Counted from the first letter of the stretch, positions 11,700 through 24,840 are shown. The stretch: DNA of 64,000 nucleotides from Solenopsis invicta (GCF_016802725.1 NC_052666.1:31648997-31712996), one strand, 5' to 3'. Numbers and translations: made by a program. Notes: generated by a model from the sequence alone, not told the origin.

Positions 11700-12128
11700 A
11701 CATGTATATTATTGATTATTAAATGTTTGATTCCTCTTTCGATAATTAATAAAATAAGTATTAATTCACGATTTCTTATATTTTTAATTATTTTAATTTA
11801 TAAATTCGATATTTTCAAATGCGCGATGTTGTCTGTAATAATAATGCATGTACGATAAGGTTGCCGATATCGCACCGGCTCCTAAATCGCATTACCTTGC
11901 GCATAAATTCAACCGCAGTACTTGTACACTTTTTGTGAAATTATTTGGAAACATAACATACACTGCATAACATTATCATTATAATAATACATAAAATTCT
12001 GAAAAAAATAAATATAAACAGAAAAATGTTGTATTTTATTATGACGTAAGAAAATTAAAAATCTTTCTCATAATTTTTATTAGTTATAAACTTTTATGTC
12101 AAAAGTGGTGCAATTTCGGCAACCTTGC
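11700..12128. mobile_element. Inverted-repeat element fragment, family of 18.6-19.4 kb
   Basis: Two features support a transposon remnant. A 20-bp inverted pair lies at 11857-11876 (aaggttgccgatatcgcacc) and 12108-12128 (reverse complement caaggttgccgaaattgcacc). In addition, 11705-11825 shares an order of words with 19085-19205, including ttatt-attattaaatgtttgat followed by tttcga and ttaagtatt. The right end (cggcaacctt) parallels the right end of the 18.6-kb element (tggcaacttt). Non-coding; no transposase seen. Confidence 0.45.
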
Positions 12129-12639
12129 CCTATATGCTTGAATAATAATAAAGCTTTTTTTTAGTTTGGAACTATCGTTCTCCAAATAATTTTGACAAAA
12201 TTTTGTTACAGAATAATTGCGCGCTATTTTGTAGCTCCTGCTGAAAGATTGTACTTAATATGTAAATTTGAATGAATCTATTCATGGTAGAATGTCAAAT
12301 TTTCCGGATGCAAATTTTTCTACACCCCCGTATCTACCCACTTTAATAAAAATTGACATGTACACATGTCGAAATCGTCCCCTCTCAAAACCTCGTGCGT
12401 TCCAATATTTTCCAAAATTACCTTTGCATACAAGGGCTACATCGCGTACAATACATCATACCTTGCACGATTATATGCATAAAAATGAGTAGTGTCGCTA
12501 TCACGCTTCAAAATTTCATAAAATTACGTTTCTTTATTGTGTCTAATAAACAACACTACATCTCACACGTAACCAAAATCGCGTTGACTTTATTTTTTCT
12601 ATAAATCGAGGAGCCGTCTGAATCGTTTGAAATTATCAA
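12129..12639. other. AT-rich DNA without recognised gene
   Basis: Overlapping plus-strand frames of 74 and 83 codons show no domain, signal peptide or repeat. No gene is called. Confidence 0.4.
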
Positions 12640-14160
12640 GGAAAGTTAAAAGTTTACTCGCGAGGGGCAATTTACAACCGTGTTTTCAACGACATACGTG
12701 AAAGACAAAAGCTATCGTTGTAGCTTTTGCGATATATATAGATACTGGATAACATAATCGACAATATAATATAGTAGCCTGTGCAACTCGGTTGCAACTA
12801 CCTGCAATCACCAATATCGTACCGCAAGCTATATACACCTATACATATCCGTTCGCGCAGGTGGACGACGGGGATCTTGCATTATGCTAATAATCCGGTC
12901 GTACATTACCGGCAAAGTGCCCATTATGTTCCGACCATATAATATTCCATGATTTAATTTCGCAAATTTATCGCCCGGGAGATTAAACGGGCCGAACTTT
13001 GGGCTCGTGGGGTGGCTCGTACCCTTCGCTCCCTTTCGCCCCCTCTCCCCTTCTACCACCCATGCCTCGCGAGAAAGGGGGATTACATGCGTTCTTCACC
13101 GGAAAAGGCTTTCTTATATGCAACCCGTCGCGAGCACGTAGGCGTGGCCGGAATTCTTGCGAAGAAAAGCTCCTCGTTACGAGGGCCCCATGATAGTCTG
13201 CTACAACAAATTGCGAAAATTAGACAGGCTTAATATCCAGGGGAGCGCACGTCTCTGAAACGCCGCTTGCGACTATACCAGTCGTCTCTTCGTGATGTCG
13301 CTTTGACAGCGCTATATTCCGTCCTCCAGGGATGGACACCAGTGAAGGAGGCTACGAAGCTCTTCCCTTTGAACACTTAGGCAAGATAACTTTTCTCGTA
13401 TGATGCGTGCGAAACAGGCGGATGGAGAAACAGACGGTGGGCTAATTTTTATCTCACAGATTAATCTCACAAGTGTAAATTTGTCCAATCTAATACGAGA
13501 CCCAACTGCTAATCTCGACGAGATTATTCCGGAAAATTTTCCGGATGCGCCCCTGTCGTGCGGCGACTTTCTTTCTACTCTAATGGACTATGTTCATACG
13601 TCACCAAGCGACGTGAGGCGAAAGGGAATTCCCAGTTGCTCCACGTTGCTCCAGCGTTGCGTTTTCGCGCAGGCACCCACCCACTCACCCTTCCGGTCGC
13701 GCGCGAGCGCGACTTTAATTTCCCGACAAGAAATATTATCGCGCGAGCCAACTTTCGGCGAACGGACGCCTCATCCGGCTTAAATTGGCTGTAAAGATTA
13801 CCGTCCGTTGCCGTCCATATTTCCAGCGGCTGCGTGGAATCATGCCACGCGGAAGAGACGTTGCGCTCACCCCGCCTCCCCCCTCCCTTTTGTTAGCTCA
13901 TTGTTTACGAGACTTTACGTTGCCGCCGGGTTCTTGCAGTATCGCCGAAAGTTGGCCGAAACTCCTGTAAAGGAACGTTACGATCTAGTTTCGGACGAGC
14001 TTACATCCGGGGAAACCGTGGAGATTACAGCGAGCAGTCGACTAGGCCGATACATCCACGGTGAACTCTTTATTAACGCATTATCTCGGATATTATTACA
14101 GGAGTTCGCGGAGATTCAGATTGCCGAACTATTACTGGCAAATGTAGCGTAAAACGAAGT
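12640..14160. other. Longest GC/CpG-rich island in the window
   Basis: About 1.5 kb of GC-rich DNA with many overlapping frames (up to 127 codons, 13400-13783 plus; 114 codons, 13808-14152 plus). Their translations change character along their length and show no known fold, signal peptide or repeat. The pyrimidine-rich run at about 13019-13062 could be a promoter or splice-related tract. No gene is called, but this island is the most plausible place for an undetected exon or regulatory element in the first 20 kb. Confidence 0.4.
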
Positions 14161-14541
14161 TATGCATGTTGTATCGGCAGAAGGCGAACACGGCAAATAT
14201 TGACTTGTTAGTACATTGTTTATCATGATAGAACGGAATTATTACCATAATACGCCACGAGCCGAGATAGTTGATAATGAGCATATCTGCGAATAAGCCC
14301 CGAGAGTATTTAGAAATTATAATTGCGAAACGCTTTAGCTTTGCCATACGTACATAATTAAATTTTTACAATCCTACCAATATTTAATTGTATTCTACGT
14401 AACAACAAATTAATTTCAAAAAATAATAACAGAAAATACACAGCTAATATGTATTTTTTATAAACTTAAATCTTGTATTTATTAATTTTGTATTTAAAAG
14501 AAGAAATTATAAAATGATTATAATTTTAAAATTTTAAATAT
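14161..14541. other. AT-rich DNA without recognised gene
   Basis: A 71-codon minus-strand frame at 14132-14347 has no recognisable feature. Nothing else was seen. Confidence 0.4.
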
Positions 14542-14711
14542 ACCGGTGGAAATTTTCTGACAGCTTTTAATATAATTAAAAAAATTTTTTTTTAATTTCT
14601 ATAATTTCATAATTTTCTCAGATTTTTTTATGCGAAAAATGTAGATTTTCTGAGTATTTCTAAAAAAATATTAAAATTCATATCAAAATTATGATAAAAA
14701 TTTTCACCAGG
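14542..14711. mobile_element. Small MITE-like element, 170 bp
   Basis: The left end (accggtggaaattttctgac) and the reverse complement of the right end (cctggtgaaaatttttatca) form terminal inverted repeats that remain similar for about 40 bp inward. The interior is AT-rich and non-coding. Length and structure fit a MITE. No certain target-site duplication was identified. Confidence 0.6.
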
Positions 14712-16319
14712 ATGTAGCCTGATATATTTTAGTGAAATCTTTAAATTAAAAACTATTTGCATTCATGATTAAATGGATTGCATTTTTCGCATCTTCCGAA
14801 AAATAATTAATGTGTTTACAAATATAATAAAAGCTATTTAAGGTGGCCACCCGAGATCGTAGATAAACTCAAGCAACAGCCTGGAAATGTCAAGACCATT
14901 TGACCAACTTGTTAAACAAACTTTTATAGCAGAACAGTGACAAATTTAATGAATTTTGCAACATTCTGTTGCAGTCCTGTTCAGTATTTGCGCATCCAAC
15001 ATTCATTCAACCCTGGTAAGCAACCAACAGTACAAAGTTATATAATTAAATAACTCAGATTGGAATAGACAGTTTTAATGAGAATTCGCAGAATTACTTT
15101 TCGCTAACATCGCCTTTAATATCTGAATCCATCGAGATTTTATCCACGTGATGTGAGAACAATAATTTTTTTAATTTGAAACATTGACTTAAAAATATTC
15201 TTCATGCACAAAAGATCGAATATTATCTTTGCGAAAGAGATATTCCAAGACTTCGTTTCCATGTTAAATGAAACATTTATGCATACACACACTTCAATTA
15301 AATGAATCAGCGCTTCGTGGAAATGATTTTTGTGCACGCGGAACCAGATTTCTCAGATATTTTTCCAATGAAAAAAATCAGTATGCGAACCAGTTTTTTG
15401 TCTATGCTGTAGCCAAAGATATTTCTCATCTAGCAACATTCGAGAGACAATAGGTTAAAATGTACTCGCAATCAAACCAGGCGGCGTACGTGTGGTATGC
15501 ATCGTAATAAAAAAATTCCATTGCATCATTAAAAGGATTACAATAATCTCGCATCATGACAATGCAACCATTGCGTTTAATAAAATCACATATTCTAACA
15601 GTAATGCGAGACATATATGTATGTTCAATGTTATACTGTCTGTGGAATTTAATAAAGAGCCACGTCAAATGGAATTCAAAAACTCATTTATGTATGTTAT
15701 GTACATATTAAAAAATATAGAGAATAATATAGAGAAAAATAAGTTGAATACTATGATTGATAAATAACACAAGAAATAAAACATGTCATTTTTCGGTCAA
15801 AATGGATCTTAATGCTTAATATTATCAATTAACATCAATTAAATTTATTTTTTATTATTTTTATTAATTGCACATCGATATGGTGTTGTCGGATTTAAAC
15901 TGAAATAAATTAATAATAATTAATTAATTTAATTATCAATTTTTTATTAATGATGCTAATAAGCAACTTAGAAAACTGTAAAGAACTTATTACAAAAAAT
16001 CGACACACAATTAATATAGAACTGAAAAAATGCATTTAATAATTAAAACATTGTAATTGTAGGTTTGATCAAAAAATAAAAAAATAATGTTGTGCGTATA
16101 ATAAAACAGATATAATTATAATAGACAAATTCTAAATGTAATAATAATAAAAATATATTGCTCGTATTTACAAAATAATAAACTAGTCTAGGTTTAACAG
16201 TGTGTATTATTTTATAAATATCTAAATACTTATTAACTTTTCTCACACAAATACATTTAACAAAATTGTTTAAAACTGACTCGAATATTTAACTATCGAT
16301 AACTCTTGCGTTTATCTTT
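14712..16319. other. AT-rich DNA without recognised gene
   Basis: Short frames (60-91 codons) of low complexity only. No gene, RNA gene or repeat family could be supported. Confidence 0.4.
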
Positions 16320-16930
16320 AATTCCCGCAGAAAGAGCCCGCGCGATAATGAATTCGCATTCGATAATTGTCTCGGTCGTAAAACCTCGGCTGAAAATAAA
16401 AAAGGCAAGCGGCAACGTTAACTATATCGCAATCGTGATGACGGATCGATCGCGCGAGAGACGCTTTTTAGCCGGCTAACTAACGAGCGAAGCATCTTCG
16501 GACATCCTCGTCTGGCATGCCGCTATCGATTGTTCTGCGTCGGCTTCCGCTGCCGTCGTCGTGGTGTCGTAACGGCTGCACCGGTGCCGGTGCGCGTATC
16601 CGCGCTGTGCGACCCGGGACACCGCAAACACACCCTAAATACGCAGCTAGAGAACATCGTTCCGGTAGGACAGGTCGGATATTGTACGGGCAATACCGCA
16701 ACAGCCGTAGGAACACCACTTGTATTCCGGAACCTCTCTCTCTCTTGGACCGATCCGCTTTCCGAACAGTCGATTATCCTTCACGATCAACCGCGTATAC
16801 TCCACTCAAAGAGACGAGATGAAGGATGCATCAGCTCGCTCTCGTCTATCATCCTCTTAAAGGGATCAAGACTCGGGGCATAAACTAGATTAGGCTGGCT
16901 GATAGCTGAAGATGAAGACAATGATCGGTC
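16320..16930. other. GC/CpG-rich island
   Basis: Two overlapping plus frames of 101 and 117 codons (starts at 16517 and 16530) and a minus frame of 79 codons compete for the same DNA. None shows a known domain. No gene is called. Confidence 0.4.
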
Positions 16931-18596
16931 AGCTTGCGTATCTCACGAGCGTGTAAGAGAAATGCGGAATCTTGTGCGAAAACAAGATTTTTGATATTAG
17001 ATCTATGAGCATTGTTTTTACCTGTGATTAAAAGTGCAATTTATGTTTTCATTAGATTTAAAACTTCGAGATTTATGAAACCTGGTTACTAGATCAACCA
17101 AAATTATGGCGTAAAAATTTCATTTTAAACGCCTAAAATTATATGCTCTATAAAGTTGGAAAAATACTCTAAAAACAGGAATATATAAAGATATTTTAAA
17201 TTGTCGTCCTCTTTAGTTGTCAGTTAAAATTAAAATATTAATTAAATTACATTAATTAATATACTTTTTGTTAAATTAAATACTAATACTTCATACTGAA
17301 TTAAATTAACTGGAAAACAAGCTATGAATAAATTTTTATATAATACTATAAAAAAATTTCAAGAAGTTAACTTTATATTAGAAAATTCGAAAAAAGTTCA
17401 ATACCTCTTTTTTTGTTAGTTATTGTAGGTACTTGCAGGCATTATGTACGGTGCATTTACCATCGTTTACATAAAAAATAAATACGCACAATTTTTAAAT
17501 ATACCCATTGTTTTAGGTTGTAGAAAACTTTTTTATCTACATATTTCAATGCGGTTTGATAACTTTCTTGTTTCTCTCTACTACATTTAATACTTTTCTT
17601 CGACTCACCTCCTATTACTTGCTACACTCACTGAAATCCCATTCCTACGGTCATACTTTTTTCTTTCGATTTCCGTTACTGGCTCCCAACTTCCCTCGGT
17701 AAAATTCATTTTGCAGGATCTGTCATCTCATACGATACATCGATCCTTAAATTATTTATAACATCTTCTTACAATTTTAATCAATTCAATTTTAATTAAA
17801 CGATTCGTAATTAATTAAATAGTTCAAAATTAAACAACTTCTTTACTTATAAAAAGCTTATAAAAAGAAGAGGTTGAACAAACTGCGGTAGCATGGAGCT
17901 CTGTTATAATTTATGTTTATCAAAGCATTGTTCGTAAAATTACATGAATATGTCAATACTATCATATACATATTACTATTTAATTTCTTAGAATACACAA
18001 CGACGGAAATTGAATAGAAATTGTTTCATCGAGGAATCCATTAAGATTCAAGTGTATGCACTGAGAGGAGTGCAGAATGTTTTAGGAAATTTCTGTTAAG
18101 AATTTCTTGGTGCAAATTTCGAGCATTTATATCGTCCAATTTGCTTTATAAGTATTACTGCTTTTGTTTAGACATCACAAGTAAAATTACCTGCGTGTTT
18201 TCATTTAAATATGCTATCTTTCTCTTTGGTGAATCGAGTCACAGTTTCCGTGCTTTCGCTTCAACTGCGCTAGAATATGATATAAAATGCTCGCCTCTAA
18301 TAAATTTACAGAAAAACACCGGTTCCAGAAGGCCCGATGCTAATTTTTACGTTCTTGTATCTTCCAGTAGAATACTCCTTGAATAAATTACACATTTATG
18401 AAAATAAGCATTATATAAATTTGCATTTTGACAGAGAAATTTGCATTTTGACGAATTTAACTTTCAAACAAATCATAATTGAACAAATGATAAAAAAAGA
18501 ATTGTACAACTCAATTATAATTCTTAAATACTCTACAATATCGTTAAGCATAGCGAATGTGCACTCATTGCTTAAATTAAATGCTATAAAAATTTC
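16931..18596. other. AT-rich DNA without recognised gene
   Basis: No gene is supported. A minus-strand acceptor/donor juxtaposition near 17014-17025 (atcacag then gtaaaa) is weaker than the one at 45.4 kb and is not called. Confidence 0.4.
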
Positions 18597-19412
18597 AATG
18601 TAGGGGAAAGTTGCTGAATGTGTAACTACTAAATCATACCTCATCAATATTTTTAATGTAAACAATATTTAGTAACAAAAATAATATAAATAAGAAATGA
18701 ATAATGTAGACAAAAATTTAATAAATTATGTTTTATGTTTTACGTTAACATCTTTAAAAAATCAGATACAACTGACATTAATTTTTTATCCACTTATTTA
18801 GCCAATAAAAATTCAATTTTATATTGAATTTTTATATTGTCATAAAAATTTAGTGTAGAATATTTTATATTCATTGTATGTACGTACGAGCAAAGATTAT
18901 AAAGATTAAATCAATATTTTTATAAAATTTATCTAAATTTCCTTTTAAATCGTATCACTACAAATTTTATTACAATAAATATGATATTATTGTCAGATTG
19001 ATAAGTTAAAATAGTAAAACGAATAGTAAAAATTAATCTAAATAAACATTACAAAATTAAATTAGGCTCGACGTTCTTTTTTTTCTTATTGTTATTTATT
19101 AATTATTAAATGTTTGATCGTTTTTCGACAAATTAAGTATTAAAATAAGTTAAAGATTGATTATATTTTTAATCATAAATTTGACTTTCAAAGGTGATAC
19201 AATTTAGGCTTAAATATTGTATTTTGGCAGCACGTTGATAAAACGCTTACATTAAATTATTTTATTATTTGTAAAAGGTTAAATATAGTAATACAAACCT
19301 AAAACATGAAATATTAATTTCCAATACTTATTTACATATCAGTACACATTATACTAAATGAAAAAAATATAAAAAATAACTCAAGTAATACATTTGGCAA
19401 CTTTCTACATTA
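18597..19412. mobile_element. Inverted-repeat transposon remnant, about 815 bp
   Basis: The left end (aatgtaggggaaagttgctg) and the reverse complement of the right end (aatgtagaaagttgccaaat) match closely over about 30 bp, continuing to tgtaac versus tattac. The interior has no meaningful ORF. An internal hairpin at 18805-18835 has 13-bp arms (ataaaaattcaat / attgaatttttat) around a 5-nt loop. The right third shares sequence order with 11705-11825, so at least two copies of this family are present. Probably a non-autonomous derivative of a DNA transposon; superfamily not determined. Confidence 0.6.
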
Positions 19413-19528
19413 TAAATACAGATACACAAAAATTATATTGAACTCACAAACTGATAACTACTGTATAAAATAATGTACATAGATATTAAAATAAATTCTT
19501 AATGCTTGAATATAATTAACAGTCTCTG

Positions 19529-19551
19529 TTTTTTTTTTTTTTTTTTTTTTT
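19529..19551 (+). repeat. Poly(T) run, 23 nt
   Basis: An uninterrupted run of T. On the minus strand it is a poly(A) run, which could mark the tail of a retroposed sequence, but no element body was recognised next to it. Confidence 0.9.
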
Positions 19552-19789
19552 AGCATTCACCGGTTAGAATATTAATCCTTCAATCCGACTTTATATAACG
19601 TAAAAATTATTTATCAAACTGCTGGTTTATATACACAATTTCAATCTCTCATTATCCCATGAATCTCAAATTGTATTTTAGAACATCAGTTTAGAATTGC
19701 TGTGTTATGTCTATTTTACATAATTACGTGCGAGATATTCAACTTTAAAAACATGTGTAACTTAAAGATTTTATCAATAGTTAATTGAG

Positions 19790-20280
19790 AAACTCTCTCA
19801 CTCGCGTATATAACCTTGCTCTCCACAAAATTCGCAGGATATTCGCGTTTTGCTCACCGATTTTATTTCATTACCATGAGAATCCGTGAGCGCGCATAAC
19901 TTACAACTATCTGGCGCGCTGGAAGAGCGACGATAAACTGTCTGAGGAGAGAACAGCGCGTTTTCTCCGCCCATTACGTTGTTCCCGAAACGCGGAATCC
20001 CGGCCGTCGCCGCCGCGTCGTGTCTCCGCCTCGTTTATCAGAAAGTTACTGTTCGTTTCTGCAAGACGACGTCGCATTGTCGCGCGCGGTGCAACCGAGG
20101 AGAGCTCGTATGAACGATTTCGCTGCTCGTGACTTCGATTTTCGTTTTGTTGTGGTAGCACACGATGCGTGCGCGGTTGCGCCAGCCGCAAACGGCACTC
20201 TACGTACCGGCTCTACGTGCAAACTCCGTTTCTTGTTTGGATATTTGTATAAAATGCATTTGCAGATGTAAGCGCGACGG
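19790..20280. other. GC/CpG-rich island
   Basis: GC-rich segment with opposing open frames (19907-20191 minus, 94 codons; 20020-20271 plus, 83 codons) lacking any recognised domain. No gene is called. Confidence 0.4.
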
Positions 20281-20819
20281 TGCGAGTGCCGAAATCTAAT
20301 TCGTTTCGATGTAGAATCGGATTTCGTTAAGCTCGACTTAATTCAATCGACAGGCAGTCTACAAGTAGATCGAATCATGTTCGAGATTAGTATTATCCTC
20401 CATTCTTGGATTCGCAGGTCTACCTAAACTACTGCTAGTAGAGTTAGGATTTCAAAGTGAACGGATATATTCCACATTGATACGATGTGCATTCCATTCC
20501 AACAGCACAGTGGACACCAGCGAGATAGACATTAAAATAATAACGTTAGTTTATTCATGTTAGAATAATAACGAATATAAATTACACTATTCATACTGGA
20601 GAGATTATTCAGAAAACTCAGGGACACATTGATTACGCTGTAGAGACAAAATTGTTGGGAAAAGTGAAAGTAGCGAAAGTGCAAAATAGAAATTGGGTCA
20701 ACATTAGGTAAACATTCCTTCGTAGTAGCTTGGAAAAATTCATTGTTCCGATATACTACGGAAGCCAAATGGTTACGTTATCTGACAGGCGGTTGTTCTT
20801 TTTCTCAAGCAAAAATTTA

Positions 20820-21140
20820 CGCTAATCGTTGTTCGCCGCGATAAGAACGTGCCCGATAGTGGCGAATATCAAGCGAAAAGGTGGTCGCGGCAATGGAAGA
20901 CGGTAAATCTCAAGCGAAAAGAAGGAAGAGACGAGAAATAAAGAGAAAGAAGCCAAACCGTACGAGAGAAAATCACGAACGGGAGAAAAACAAATAGTTG
21001 AGAGCAAAAATGGAGAAGAATGGGGGAAAAACGAAGGTGAGCGCGGGCGTGGGCGAAAAAAACACAAAGCCAGACCGAGAGACAGGAGGAAGAAATGGTG
21101 GGGCTGGTTCACGAAAGTGAATAAAAAAGGAAAACTCAAC
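20820..21140 (+). repeat. Strand-asymmetric purine-rich tract
   Basis: About 300 nt of the plus strand is strongly enriched in A and G, built of irregular gaga, gaaa and aagcgaaaag words. The minus-strand frames across it (126 and 80 codons) are therefore rich in F, S, P and L and are composition artefacts. Such tracts can form triplex DNA, bind GAGA-type factors, or sit in 5' UTRs. Confidence 0.6.
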
Positions 21141-21229
21141 GAAGAGTGAGTGGAGAGCTGCGAATGCTTGACTGCATAGAGAGTAGTTACTCGACGCGGC
21201 ACGATGTCGCCCCATTAATGGTCACCAGA

Positions 21230-22172
21230 CGTAAGAATTTATTTCACGAATATCTTCACCGCGTACTTTTTAAACTGCAGGATAGCGAAACTAACTAAAC
21301 GTGGAGCGTAAGCACCACTAGCGTAAGCATTCGCGACACAAAGAGACCCATTAAAAGCATCTCTATTTTGCATAATACAAACCTGAAATATCCATGATCC
21401 ATGCTTCATGTTTATATTTGCGAATTAATGATTAATAATTGGGTCACTTTATCCGGGCTGTTCATTTTCTAATAATTAATCTTTCATAACTAAAACATTT
21501 GCATCAATATTAATTTCGATGTCACTGATGTTTACATTTTCATTCGCCGCGAAATATGTTAAACGACCTCTATAAACTGCATACATCCTACAAAGCTGTC
21601 CAAAATAATCACAATCACATGTTCGAATTCGTACGATATCAACAAATTCCATTCGACAGTGATGATGATAACATGAAGTTATCTATGACAAGTCAATCTC
21701 TTCGGACGTGTCGCTCTCTCTTTGTTGAGAAGCAGACAATAACTCCCTCGCTAATGATCGCCGATGGCAAAATGACGGGATCTACAACCGCGATTATGCG
21801 TGTTGTAACGAGCGATCAGTCACGTTTCACAAAACCGCGAGAGAGCGATCGGGTCGTCAGCATGCGGAAGGGAAAAACCTATACAACTGCGGCGAGGATA
21901 TTGTTGTCGATGTAATTAACATCTTGCTATTACGCAAGGAGAACCAACTTTGACACGTGACGGACATTGCGCAAGCCGACGTTACATCGACCAGCTTCAA
22001 GCGATTTTGCACGCGAATCGCGCTCGAATGTTACGGAATAAAGTGACATCGTCTTCGAAGACCACGAGAGAATATTTCGACAACTTCGACAAGATTTCAA
22101 TATATATGACGGCGATACTAACCGTGTTCACAACGACAATAAATAGCACTGTCCGACACGGATTTTAGACCA
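21230..22172. other. Moderately GC-rich block, no recognised product
   Basis: Open frames at 21556-21915 (119 codons, plus) and 21950-22168 (72 codons, plus) have balanced composition but no recognised domain and no shared frame. A short gene or exon is possible; neither is called. Confidence 0.3.
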
Positions 22173-22990
22173 CGAACCGAACCAGGTGTTTCATATAGAG
22201 TTTCGGCGCTGAAAACGAATCCGTAAACGAAATTGCTCTACGTGATGTATTTGAGAAAATTGGACTCAAGTGGAAGAAAGCGCCGAAAATCATATTTTTG
22301 GTATCTTTTGAGCTAAAATAGCCCAAATGTGACGTGATAAAGTATTTTCGTTTGCGGATATATCTTCAGCGATAAAAATCTATAAGAATCAATTCTTGTT
22401 GCTCGCAAAAATGTTACAATTATAGATAAATTATAAGAAAGGAGAATGTGTATTAATAGTCCACTTATGCAAATTGAATAATCATACTCTTCAAAATGAA
22501 AACATTTTGCAACAAATTTGTTGTCCAAATTTAGTATTATCACGTCACCAACTTAGAAAAATGACGATTTTAAGAGTTTATTGTTTTTTAGTCTCTTTGA
22601 CATCATTTTTCTCAAAATTGTGACGTGATAGCCAAATTTAGACAACGGATTCGTACTCAGTAGCAAAAATAAATTGAAAATGACTAAATGACTAGTATGA
22701 TTTAAGTTGGATAAGTACACCATTACCTCATTCTTTCTTTTAATTTACCTATAGCTTTAACATTTGCCTAAAGCAATCAATACAAAGATGTAATTCTTGT
22801 AAATTTTTTATCACTAAACGTGAATTTGAAAATAAAATTGCTCTAACATGTTACATTTTTAAGTTATTTCAGAACAAAATTACCTTTTTCGGCTTTTCAA
22901 TTTTCTTAAAAACAAAATGTGATAAAGCAATTTCACTTATGAATTCCTTTTTAGCAACAAAAATCTATAAGAATCATCTGGTTCGGTTAA
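22173..22990. repeat. Satellite-like array of inverted-dimer units, period about 295 bp
   Basis: Six copies of one ~90-bp motif alternate in orientation: 22173-22263 (minus), 22302-22394 (plus), 22494-22566 (minus), 22599-22677 (plus), 22788-22864 (minus) and 22891-22990 (plus). The motif reads roughly tctcaaaattgtgacgtgat, then agcaatttcgttta, cggattcg, cagc-acaaaaatctataag, then ctggttcgg. Head-to-head pairs repeat at 291-297 bp (plus copies), so three dyad units stand in tandem. The outermost copies (1 and 6) share the full motif including ggttcggtt. No coding capacity is consistent across copies. A diverged outlier lies at 2983-3213. Confidence 0.7.
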
Positions 22991-24840
22991 TGGTGTAAGA
23001 TAAAGTTTAAATTTGTTGAACAGTGTAATTAATGGAGCTTTTGTAAAGTTAGTCACTTGAATCTCCATAGAAGAACTATAAATGTCATTGCATTTTTATC
23101 CATTATTAACGTTTGAATCAATTACAAAAAATGTTTCATAAAATATTGTCCATAAAAATGTTTTATTGATGAAATAGCACGCTTGATTATTGATTAAATT
23201 CTTCTTTGTCGTAAAATAAAACAAATATCTCGTATGTAAAAGTATTAGAAGTGACAATATATCACTATTAATTAATTATAAATATAAAATATTATAAAAA
23301 AATAAACTTATAGTCAATTTAAGAGATACTACCAAAAAAAAATTAAAATCGCGCTTCAATTAACAATTCAATTTAACAATTCAATCTATAAGCAAATTGA
23401 TCAACAATCAAGTGCACTAATGGACCATTTTATATTTCACATTTAAAACTTTACATTTAAACGCTAGAAATATATGAAAACCAAGGTCTGCAATAAAATC
23501 TGATTTGTAACAAAATGTAATAAAAATCTACAACCGTGAACGAGAAACGTAACGATATACAAGCGTGAATATCGTCAATCACTCTTTTATATATCAAATA
23601 ACTCACATTTTTTAAATTTCACCGCAGATATAATTTTTTTCAAATAGGTATATTTCTCTTCCAAAATTTATTTGCGTTGATTAAATCGAGACTAAAATAG
23701 CAAATGCAATATAAAGAATTTTTGTACAAAAATTTACAATATTTTTTTATTAAAATACGATCACATGAGATCTTGGCAAAAATTAAATTTCGATTTGACA
23801 CTTCCGTTATGAACACGATTCAGAGTTTAGGCGTTAGACTATTTATATTTAATTTACACTAGTTAAAATTCAGCATTAATCGCTAATATATAAAAGAGAT
23901 AGAGAGAGAGAGATAGTTACGGCATAAAATATTTCTTTCTTCCGTCTTACTCTTGTCGGTTTGAATTATTACGCTGCTCAAATATACATTCCATAAGCAG
24001 CTTTTCCGCCGCCGTGGCTGTATATCACGCAATTAACTTAGGAATACAAGCTTTATCCTAGGTTTCGAAATGCCTCTAATCCGCTGTAAAATCCAACTAG
24101 AACGTTTAATTATATAACTGGCTTACACTAGAAGTATGCATGTTTACATGTAGCTTATGTTATTCATATGTACGTGTGTACCTCTCAATTAAGTTACACT
24201 GTAGTACGGAAAGCAGAAAGAGCGACCCACAATCCCCATCCTGAGTCTCTTCTGGCAGTTCTTCCCTTTCTAAAATATATTCAGCTACAAAATGCTATAT
24301 TTTAATCATAATACCTGTGTTACAATAATAATCGCCTTAGCGAAAGTAATACCGCGCAAAACAAGAGAGAGAAAGAGAGAGAGAGAATAGATTCTTTTAT
24401 CCTGAAACAGAATATCTTTTTCGTCTCGAAAAAGCTGAGATTGAAAACGATATAGTTCAATTTTCGATATGAATTCAATTTTTCATGCTGTAGATGTGGA
24501 AAATCTACTTCTCGCACTAAGGAATGAAATATCAGATAGAGAAAAAAACTTGAGATATCAAAGTTTGCTTATATTCTTCCAAAAATACAGAAACGTTATG
24601 ATCAAAATCTTGATATCAATATTGTAACTTGATATTCATGAAATGTGCAATAAATCAATATGTTGCAATAATGATCCATAAAATAAAAAAGAAACTTTTA
24701 TCGTTTTCGAAAAAAAATATAATTTCATGGTCTCTGCTTTTTCTAATTGCCATGATTTCTCATAACGATATTTCTCATAAACTTGAGAATTATCGTCGCG
24801 TGTCTTTCGCAGAAACGTAAATTCGACGGATTCTGTAATA
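22991..24840. other. AT-rich DNA without recognised gene
   Basis: No gene is supported. Two GA-dinucleotide tracts lie at 23895-23915 and 24364-24387. Confidence 0.4.
24364..24387 (+). repeat. (GA)n microsatellite
   Basis: Near-uninterrupted GA repeats with one aaag interruption. A second short GA tract lies at 23895-23915. Confidence 0.85.

Noticed and set aside
13400..14152. Frames of 127 and 114 codons in the 13-14 kb island
   Set aside because: No domain, signal peptide or consistent codon bias visible; overlapping alternatives are equally open.
17010..17035. Minus-strand atcacag followed by gtaaaa, a possible recursive splice site
   Set aside because: Short, interrupted pyrimidine tract and a mediocre donor; kept only as a note.
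20822..21215. 126- and 80-codon minus frames
   Set aside because: They are F/S/P/L-rich because they read the complement of a purine-rich tract. Membrane-protein appearance is an artefact.
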